Shown here piece after piece: positions 57,353 through 64,000 of a stretch of 64,000 nt of DNA. The DNA comes from Alphaproteobacteria bacterium (lineage in GTDB: Bacteria > Pseudomonadota > Alphaproteobacteria > DSM-16000 > Inquilinaceae), in contig JANQSN010000018.1 in NCBI GenBank assembly GCA_028284045.1, positions 58,682-122,681 on the forward strand, given 5' to 3'. Under the pieces are notes generated by a model, which ran no database searches, was not told the DNA's origin, and saw only the letters and a list, made by a program, of their open reading frames with translations. Position 1 is the first letter of the stretch; each line of letters starts with the position of its first letter. The position numbers and the translations under genes are program-made.

Positions 57353-60300
57353 TTACTGGCAGGCCGCCGCGGCGTTCCAGACGTCGCCGAGGAAGGTGGC
57401 CACGCAGGTATCCTCATTCTGGGCCTGCGGGCTGCCGGGGCCGCCGGCGGCCGGCTCGATATCGCCGAGATTGACCGGGCCCTGCTGGCCGGTGTCTTCG
57501 TCCTCGTCCTCTTCGCCCGCGGCCGGCTCGATGCTGCCGATCGCGTTGCCGTCCGCGAACAGGTTGGTCTGGAAGCCGACGCCCAGCTCGTTCGAGCGGT
57601 AGGCGTCGCCGCCGGGGTTGTTGTTCTCACTCTGCGCGATCGGAATGCCGAAGCGCTGGAAGAAGTCCAGGACATCCAGGATCGCCGCTTCGTCCAACGC
57701 CACCGGGATCAAGTCAACGATCGCGCCGGGCTGGAAGGCGAAGTCCTCAAGGCCGGTGACCGCCGTCGTGAAGCTCGGAATGCCGTTGGCATCCTCCGCC
57801 GGCGGGATGCCCGGCGGATCGGCGACGATCAGGAAGTCGGTCGGCACGATAGTCACGCCGTTGATCGCCGACAAGACGTCGGTCACGTCGGTGCCGCCCC
57901 ACCAGTTGGCGTTGAGGTCCGGCGTGCCGGGCCCGAGATTGTTGAAGCCGAAGCCGCCGTTGAAGAACTCGCCCGCCGGATCCTCGATCAGCGGACTGTT
58001 GCCCGGCATGAAGTTGACGTTGACGAACAGCCCGCTGATCGGCGTGCCGCCGGGTCCGGTCACCGTCTCGCCGATATCGATTTCTTCGTCGACGCGGATG
58101 CCGTCGCGGAAGTTGCGGGTGATGAAGTTCTGATAGACCTGCACCAGCGCATTCTCGAACCGGCCCTCGAAGAGGATGCCGTCGCCATCCCGACCGATGC
58201 CCTGCTCCCCTTCGAAGAAGCGGCCGTTGCCGTCGATGACGTTGTTGAGGATGTTCAAGACCGTCGGGTCATCGTCCTGATCCGGCTCAACCGGCGTCCC
58301 GACAGCCTCGACCTGGATACCGTTGTCGGGGCTGTCGACGATCAGGTTGCGCTGGATGGTGACCTGAGCGCCGCTTTCGATGGCAGCGTCGAACTCGATG
58401 CCATCTTGCCGGACGCCGCCGATCCGGCCGGTGACGGTGAAGGTATCGAGATCGACCAACTGGTCGCCAGTGTAGTCCGCACCACCCGGTTCCACCGTCG
58501 CCGTGCCGTTCTGGTCGATCAGCACGGTCGCACCGTTGAAGACGGCGCCTCCGCCCCCCGCGGGATCATCGCCGTTGTCGAAATGGATACCGTCATCCCG
58601 CCCGACGATATTGCCGTTGCGTTCGATGACTAGCAGGGTGTTGGTGCCGCCGACGCCGTTGAGCTCGATGCCGTTGTCGCCATCCACCGGTGCGTCGATG
58701 TCGTCGAGGCCGAGAATGTCGGTGTTGTCGGAGATCCGCACAAGCGCGTCACCGAGCACCACGTCGAACTCGATACCGTCACCGTCGAGCCCTTGAGCGC
58801 GCGTGTTCCCGTCGATGATCACCACGCCGCCTTCGACGCCGACATCCGCCGTCGTGTTCGGCGAGCTCACAATGTCGCCGCCGAGGAAGTCGAGCCAGCG
58901 ACCGAGGCCGAAGGGCGATCGAGGGGGCGGTTCGAACGATCCGTCCTCGATGCCCGAACCGACGAAGTCGAGCCCGACGCTGAAGCCGCTGCGGACGGCG
59001 ACACCGTCGACGGCGCCGGTGATCGAGATGTTGTCGGCGATCAACAGGTTGGCGGCCGTCTCATCGCCCTCGCCGTCGCCGCGCACGCCGAAGACCTCGA
59101 TCCCATCGCCGCCGTCGATCACCTGATTGCCGGAGATCCGCACCCGGGCATTGTCGATCGCCCAGCCCTCCAACGATCCTTCGAGACCGTCGAAAGACAG
59201 CGCCAAGAGATTGTTGGCCGGTGCCCGATCGATGGTGAACTGGTAGCCGCGGCTGATCGTGATTCCGCTCTCCTCGCCGCCGTCGATTTCCGTGTTGCCC
59301 CGGATATCCAGGTTCAGGTCGCCGCCACCGAACACGCCCGTGAGGCTTGTGTCGGTGGGGTCGTGGCGCACGCCCTTGACCAGGATGCCGTGGAGGGTCT
59401 CGCCGGTGATCTCCTGGTTGCTGGCGATCACCACGCGGCCTTCGTCGATTGCCCACAAGCCGCCCGTCAGCGTCGAGTCGGAGAGCAGGGATTCAAGATC
59501 GTTGAACGGCCCGCCGATGGGTCCCGGTCCGCCGATGGGTCCCGGTCCGCCGATGGGTCCCGGCCCGCCGATGGATCCCGGCCCGCCGATACCTATCGGA
59601 GGATGTGGGCCGGGGATCACCGGCTCGCCGATTTCGCCGCCAGAGCCGAGGCTGAATTCCACGCCGAGGCCGCGGGCCAGATTGATACCGGTATCCCCGC
59701 CGCTGATGATCGCATTCTCTTCGATCAGCAAGTTGTGGCTCGGATAATTCTCCAGTTCGACAATGTCATGGTCAGCATCGACATCGACTGCGATCTCAAC
59801 CTCGGTCTCGACGTCGAAGATCAGCGCGTCGAGCGGACGGGTTGCCAGCGCGCCGGTGACGCCATCGACCCGGATGCCGTTGCTGTCCATGAAGTAGCCG
59901 TTGTCGGCCTGCATTGCACGGCGCCTGTCCATGCCGCCGTCCACCATCCCGTTGTTCCAGATCGTCACCTGGCCGCCGCGCACCGCCCAGGCGTCAAGCG
60001 CACCATGGATTGGAGAGACATCGACGTCCAACACCAAGTCGGACTGGCCGCCGTAGATCCACAAGCCGAACTCCGGGAACGGACCTAGACCGAACCCCAG
60101 CCGCTGGACCGTCTGTCCCATTGGTTGATCGACCGTGAACGTCCTGTTCTGGGAGAGGTCGATGCCATGGGCGATGTGTATGCCGTTGGTGCCGCCGTAG
60201 ATGCCGGGCTGATCATCGTTGTTGAGCGTCACGTTGACGACGGCCGACTGGGTCTGCGAGTCGTCCGGATCCTCCACCACCAGCCCGTTATAGGCGATCA

Positions 60301-63300
60301 GCAGATTGTCGTAGGACGCAGTGGGCGCATCCGTCAGCGTCGCGTAGGATACGCCATCGTCATAGGCGTCGGTTTCGAACTGCCCGAAGGACCGCACGCC
60401 CTCGACCAGGATACCCGTGTCGATCGCCCCTTCGATGCGGTCGTTGCCGACGATGTGGACGACGCCGTTGTCGATCGCCCAGAGGCCGAGATCCTGCGCG
60501 TGCACAATCTCGTCTGGTACCGCAATGTCTTCCAGTATGTCGTACCCGTACGGAATGCCATACTCGCTCTGGATGCCGTTTTCGCCGAGGCCCTGATCGG
60601 TTGACCATGACGCGCGATAGGCGTCGATGACCGATGTACCCCAGGTGATGTGGATGCCGTTCTCCCAGCCGGTGATCAGGCCGTTGCCGAACGGGCGCTC
60701 CTCGTCCGGCAGCCCGCCGATCTGCAGGTTGGGCAGGGGATCTTCCTCGAACGTGTTGCCGCCAACCTCCTGGCTGACGCCTTCGACGAGGATGCCGTTC
60801 TCCTCATAGCCTTCGATCAGACCATTGCGGTCGATCAGCACCGAGGCGTTGCGGATCGCCCATTCCTCTAACGCGATCGCGCCGACGACGGTATCCCCAT
60901 CAAAGCGTACACCCTCTGCGTAGTCCTCACCGGGTGCGAGACGGATGCCGTTGTCGTAGCCGTAGATATAGCCGTTGCCGTAGATCTCGAGATCCCAGCC
61001 GGTCCGGTCGCCGCCACGCACGCCTTCAACCCGGATACCGTTGTCGTCGTTGCCGAAGATCTCCGGATTGTCGTAGATCGCGACATAGGAGTCGTCGATG
61101 GCGTAGAGGGCGCAGCCGCAACCGGTCGGATCGAGCAAATCGGGCAGAACCTGGGACGCGACCTCGGTATAGGCCAGGTGGATGCCATCTTCGTCGCCGA
61201 ACACCGTGTTGGTGTTGATGTCCACGGTCGACCCGTCGGTGATGCCGTTGAAGCGGATACCCGACTCATCGTGACCGACGATGCCGCCGTCTCTGACGTC
61301 GTTGTCGGACGTATCCAGGTTGTCGGCGATCAGAATCTTGGCACCGTCGGTCACCTCATCACCGAACAGGATGCCGTGCTCGTAGCCCTCGATCCAGCCA
61401 TTGCCGCCGAAGTCCGTGGCCTCGCCGTCGATTGTCACGGTCGCCGAACCGATCGTGACGTCTGCGTCGCTAACAGGACCGTCGAAAAAGATCGCGTCGA
61501 AGCCGTCGCCGATGATCTCGGCGTTCTCGGCAATCGCGATGGTGCTGTCATCGGCGCTGGCGATGCTGATGCCGTCGATGTCGACGCCGCGGATCCGCTC
61601 GTTGTCGACAATGCCGACAGTCGCCTCAGCCGTGATGGCCCCGAGCAGGATGCCGTTGTCGCCGCCCTCAACCAGCGTGTTGCCGGCGACGATGAAGCTG
61701 CCGCCGCTAATGTCTTCGGCGCTGATGCCGTCATATCCGGCGACGATGCTGTTGGCCGTTCCCGGCGCGATCCCGCCGATCAGGATTGTGGCATCGGTCA
61801 GGGTGTCGACGAAGTTGACCCCGTCTTCGACGATATCGGTCATGGTGACGCCTTGGATGGTCACACCACGGATGTCGCCGACGCCGCGAATGCCGTCGTT
61901 CACGTTGCTGATGTCGACATTGAGGATGCGCGCGCCGACCAACCCGGGTGTGCCGGTACCGGCGCTGCCGTCCACCAGCACGCCGATATCGTCGGCGGCG
62001 CCCGTGCCGACGAATGTCTGGTTCTCGATGGTGACGTTGTTGGCGTTGATTGTCGCCCCGGGGCTGGCCGTGTTGACTGTCGTCCCGCCGCCGGCGTCGC
62101 CGGAGACGGTCAGGCCTTCCTGGTCCACGACGTAGCTGGAGAAATCACCGGCACCGACACTGACGACCGCTGACGTGCTGGCCGCGTCGATGACGTCGAT
62201 CGCGTCCTGGATCTGGGCGTTGTCCGAAACGACATTGACGGTGGTTGCTGTGCCGGAGAGGTTGGCCCTGGCGACATCCAGATCGGCATCGAGATCGACC
62301 GTGCTGGCGTCGAGGTGGAGATTGCCGTCCGGCGTCCCGCCGCTGTCGCGCAGCTTGATCGTATCGTTGATCGCAATCGAGCCGCCGGCGATCAAGGTCA
62401 GATTGAGATCCGTCGTGTTGACCGCCGTACCATCAATGTCCGTATAGGGGGGCGTGCCCGTGCCCGCGAGGGGCGGGTTGCCCCGGCCGTCGTTGTCGAC
62501 CAGATCGACAACAATATTCTGGGTCGCGTCCAAGGTCAGCGTGTGGCCGGCGAAGTCGCGCATATTGCCGGTATCGCCAATCTCATTATCAAGTATCGTC
62601 AGCAGATAGATGCCGCCGGCGTTGTCGCCTTCGCCGGTCTTCAGTGTGACGTCGCCCAGCGCAAGTGCGTCTTCCAGCGATTCGACATTGACCCAGAAGA
62701 TGCTATCGTCACCGGAGTCATCTGCCTCGAATAGGCCGGTCGAATCGACGGTAAAGGTATCGCCGCTGTTGCTGCGGATGTGGATGTCCGTCGGATCGAG
62801 CAGCCATTCACCGCCACCGGTGTTGACCGATCCCCAGACCGCCAGGCGCTCCCGGCCTGAGGTCTCGACGAAGCCGCCGTCGCCGCCGGTGGCGCTGATC
62901 TCGCCATAGAACGCCGTCGCGTCGTCCGCCCAGACGATGACATTGCCGCCGTCGCCGTTACCTTGGCCGTCGGCCGCGCCATCCGCTGTCGCGCTGGCGC
63001 CTTCGGCGAAATAGGTCAGCTCTGCGGTCTGGATATAGCCGGCGCTCTCCACGACAGGACCGGTCGAAATGACCGTGCCGACGCCGCCCGCCGCGGGCTC
63101 GACATACTGAAGGCCCGACAGATCCCGCTGCGGGCCGCCGGCATAGTCGCCGCCGATCAGGATGTCGCCGCCGCCGGCCTGGCCCGACACGTCGATCGAG
63201 CCACCGTCGGCCAGCGTCACCTCGTCGCCCAGCACGTGCACGGTGCCGCCGGCCTCGCCCGCGTCGTCGCCCTGCGCCAGGATCTCGCCCGCGACCGTCA

Positions 63301-64000
63301 CGCCGCCGTGCTGGCCGCCGACCAGCGCCACCTGGCCGCCGACATCCTGGATGGTGTTCGCCACCACGATGCCGTCCAGGTTGATCACATTGTCCATCAG
63401 GCCCTGGGCAGCTTCTGCCGTCAGGATCACCGAGCCCGCGTCGGCGTAGATCGCGCCGTCCGGGTGGTTGGTCACCAGCGCGTCCAGCTCGGTGCCGTCC
63501 GCCCGCTCCGGCACCGCCGTGGTCGGCGACGTCACCGCAAGCTGCACAAGCCCGTCGCCGTAGAGGTCGATGGTCACCGCGTTGCCCGACGCCAGCGCCA
63601 CCGTGCCCGCCTGGGCGCGGATCACGCCCGAATTCTCCACGCCCGGCGCCACCAGCGCCCCCAACCCGGCCTCGCCGATGGTGATCGAGCCGGCATTCGA
63701 CACCACCGCCGTCGGATCGCCCGCCTGGTCGAAGGTCAGGTCGTTGGCCATGAACCGGCTGTTCATGATGTCCAGCGAGGTGGCGACGATCGACTGCACG
63801 TCGACACTGGCCGAGGGTCCGAACACCACGCCCGAGGGGTTGGAAATGACCACCGTGCCGCCGGCGTTGATCGCGCCCAGGATCTGCGACGGCCCACCGC
63901 TCAAGACCCGGTTCAGCGCCGCCATGAAGTCTTCTTGGATGAAGTCGACGCGGCTGCCTTCGCCGACGTTGAAGGTGTCCCACTCGATGATCACCCGGTC
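57353..64000 (-). CDS. Giant two-partner-secretion exoprotein (FHA/TpsA type), N-terminus outside window
   Basis: The frame is open to the window edge; about 2,215 residues are visible. It begins within the TPS secretion domain: IIEWDTFNVGEGSRVDFIQE, NRVLSGGPSQILGAINAGGT, ISNPSGVVFGPSASVDVQSI. The signal peptide and first TPS strands lie beyond 64000. The body is a right-handed beta-helix with many N-G-I and D-G-I turns. At least six copies of a longer module start with a WAI/AID segment and end near GIxVEGV. A Gly-Pro-Ile repeat lies at 59511-59588 and an acidic C-tail ends in a Cys-rich stretch. Homologues are secreted by a TpsB pore and act in adhesion or competition. No TpsB gene is visible. 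Confidence 0.88.
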   Translation of the reverse strand, partial: DRVIIEWDTFNVGEGSRVDFIQEDFMAALNRVLSGGPSQILGAINAGGTVVISNPSGVVFGPSASVDVQSIVATSLDIMNSRFMANDLTFDQAGDPTAVVSNAGSITIGEAGLGALVAPGVENSGVIRAQAGTVALASGNAVTIDLYGDGLVQLAVTSPTTAVPERADGTELDALVTNHPDGAIYADAGSVILTAEAAQGLMDNVINLDGIVVANTIQDVGGQVALVGGQHGGVTVAGEILAQGDDAGEAGGTVHVLGDEVTLADGGSIDVSGQAGGGDILIGGDYAGGPQRDLSGLQYVEPAAGGVGTVISTGPVVESAGYIQTAELTYFAEGASATADGAADGQGNGDGGNVIVWADDATAFYGEISATGGDGGFVETSGRERLAVWGSVNTGGGEWLLDPTDIHIRSNSGDTFTVDSTGLFEADDSGDDSIFWVNVESLEDALALGDVTLKTGEGDNAGGIYLLTILDNEIGDTGNMRDFAGHTLTLDATQNIVVDLVDNDGRGNPPLAGTGTPPYTDIDGTAVNTTDLNLTLIAGGSIAINDTIKLRDSGGTPDGNLHLDASTVDLDADLDVARANLSGTATTVNVVSDNAQIQDAIDVIDAASTSAVVSVGAGDFSSYVVDQEGLTVSGDAGGGTTVNTASPGATINANNVTIENQTFVGTGAADDIGVLVDGSAGTGTPGLVGARILNVDISNVNDGIRGVGDIRGVTIQGVTMTDIVEDGVNFVDTLTDATILIGGIAPGTANSIVAGYDGISAEDISGGSFIVAGNTLVEGGDNGILLGAITAEATVGIVDNERIRGVDIDGISIASADDSTIAIAENAEIIGDGFDAIFFDGPVSDADVTIGSATVTIDGEATDFGGNGWIEGYEHGILFGDEVTDGAKILIADNLDTSDNDVRDGGIVGHDESGIRFNGITDGSTVDINTNTVFGDEDGIHLAYTEVASQVLPDLLDPTGCGCALYAIDDSYVAIYDNPEIFGNDDNGIRVEGVRGGDRTGWDLEIYGNGYIYGYDNGIRLAPGEDYAEGVRFDGDTVVGAIALEEWAIRNASVLIDRNGLIEGYEENGILVEGVSQEVGGNTFEEDPLPNLQIGGLPDEERPFGNGLITGWENGIHITWGTSVIDAYRASWSTDQGLGENGIQSEYGIPYGYDILEDIAVPDEIVHAQDLGLWAIDNGVVHIVGNDRIEGAIDTGILVEGVRSFGQFETDAYDDGVSYATLTDAPTASYDNLLIAYNGLVVEDPDDSQTQSAVVNVTLNNDDQPGIYGGTNGIHIAHGIDLSQNRTFTVDQPMGQTVQRLGFGLGPFPEFGLWIYGGQSDLVLDVDVSPIHGALDAWAVRGGQVTIWNNGMVDGGMDRRRAMQADNGYFMDSNGIRVDGVTGALATRPLDALIFDVETEVEIAVDVDADHDIVELENYPSHNLLIEENAIISGGDTGINLARGLGVEFSLGSGGEIGEPVIPGPHPPIGIGGPGSIGGPGPIGGPGPIGGPGPIGGPFNDLESLLSDSTLTGGLWAIDEGRVVIASNQEITGETLHGILVKGVRHDPTDTSLTGVFGGGDLNLDIRGNTEIDGGEESGITISRGYQFTIDRAPANNLLALSFDGLEGSLEGWAIDNARVRISGNQVIDGGDGIEVFGVRGDGEGDETAANLLIADNISITGAVDGVAVRSGFSVGLDFVGSGIEDGSFEPPPRSPFGLGRWLDFLGGDIVSSPNTTADVGVEGGVVIIDGNTRAQGLDGDGIEFDVVLGDALVRISDNTDILGLDDIDAPVDGDNGIELNGVGGTNTLLVIERNGNIVGRDDGIHFDNGDDPAGGGGAVFNGATVLIDQNGTATVEPGGADYTGDQLVDLDTFTVTGRIGGVRQDGIEFDAAIESGAQVTIQRNLIVDSPDNGIQVEAVGTPVEPDQDDDPTVLNILNNVIDGNGRFFEGEQGIGRDGDGILFEGRFENALVQVYQNFITRNFRDGIRVDEEIDIGETVTGPGGTPISGLFVNVNFMPGNSPLIEDPAGEFFNGGFGFNNLGPGTPDLNANWWGGTDVTDVLSAINGVTIVPTDFLIVADPPGIPPAEDANGIPSFTTAVTGLEDFAFQPGAIVDLIPVALDEAAILDVLDFFQRFGIPIAQSENNNPGGDAYRSNELGVGFQTNLFADGNAIGSIEPAAGEEDEDEDTGQQGPVNLGDIEPAAGGPGSPQAQNEDTCVATFLGDVWNAAAACQ
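59511..59588 (-). repeat. 18-base tandem repeat inside the exoprotein gene
   Basis: CCGCCGATGGGTCCCGGT and close variants are repeated four times at 18-base steps from 59511, followed by a degenerate copy. They encode a Gly-Gly-Pro-Gly-Pro-Ile hexapeptide array, an interruption of the beta-helix that probably forms a flexible linker. Identical units would favour slippage and length variation. Confidence 0.9.

Noticed and set aside
59511..59588. CRISPR-like repeats
   Set aside because: The units are contiguous 18-base in-frame repeats with no spacers and encode a regular peptide.
57326..60088. Plus-strand open frames opposite the exoprotein gene
   Set aside because: They mirror the Asp/Gly repeats of the exoprotein and show no independent features.

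Overview
The window is very G+C-rich, almost fully coding, and has the gene content and order of an alphaproteobacterium, most likely of a Rhodospirillales-like lineage. Supporting this are the runs pyrG..kdsA..eno-ftsB-pdhA-pdhB-pdhC-lpd-lipA-ratA, HDAC-like/xseB/ispA/dxs/tlyA and fabI-aroC, a pyruvate dehydrogenase E1 beta with its own lipoyl domain, and a metal-type KDO8P synthase (a Gram-negative LPS gene). The lineage is inferred from synteny remembered from related genomes, not from a search. No tRNA, rRNA, CRISPR array or complete insertion sequence was seen.

Layout. 1-13858 (+): the 3' part of pyrG, a creatinase-fold protein, a secreted DUF4329-like protein, kdsA, a BrnT/BrnA toxin-antitoxin pair, eno, ftsB, the pyruvate dehydrogenase complex, lipA and ratA. 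14117-18136 (-): a class III cyclase, an aminotransferase and a GGT-like lipoprotein. 18135-21032 (+): a BepA-like M48 protease, a DsbA-like thiol protein and a HAD hydrolase. 21027-23659 (-): an alpha/beta hydrolase, an SGNH hydrolase, crcB and an HNH protein. 23849-25420 (+): a cyclophilin-fold protein, an unknown protein and an IscU-like scaffold. 25457-30020 (-): an RND efflux adaptor and pump. 30398-36245 (+): HDAC-like protein, xseB, ispA, dxs, tlyA and a glycine-zipper lipoprotein. 36598-40385 (-): fabI, aroC, sppA. 40521-43638: yihY, a CbpA-type co-chaperone and pdxH. 43865-52673 (+): an HRDC protein, an APH/P-loop kinase fusion, two universal stress proteins flanking a solute-binding protein, a ribokinase, an M20 amidohydrolase and a PrcB-like lipoprotein. 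52684-56946 (-): pyrE followed by an ABC importer (binding protein and two permeases, no ATPase). 57353-64000 (-): the C-terminal 2,215 or so residues of a giant two-partner-secretion exoprotein whose N-terminus lies beyond the window.

Functionally, the first block links glycolysis (enolase) to acetyl-CoA through an E1/E2/E3 complex and lipoate supply. The dxs/ispA block feeds isoprenoids. fabI, kdsA, sppA, BepA and the DsbA-like protein serve envelope and lipid biogenesis.

The most unusual items are the giant beta-helix exoprotein with a recurring long module; a possibly structured leader whose closing helix contains the ribosome-binding site of the second universal stress gene; two back-to-back palindromes before the APH/kinase gene; a MITE-like repeat present twice with terminal inverted repeats; repeated operator-like sites at brnTA that overlap the end of kdsA; and a creatinase-fold protein that has lost every M24 metal ligand.
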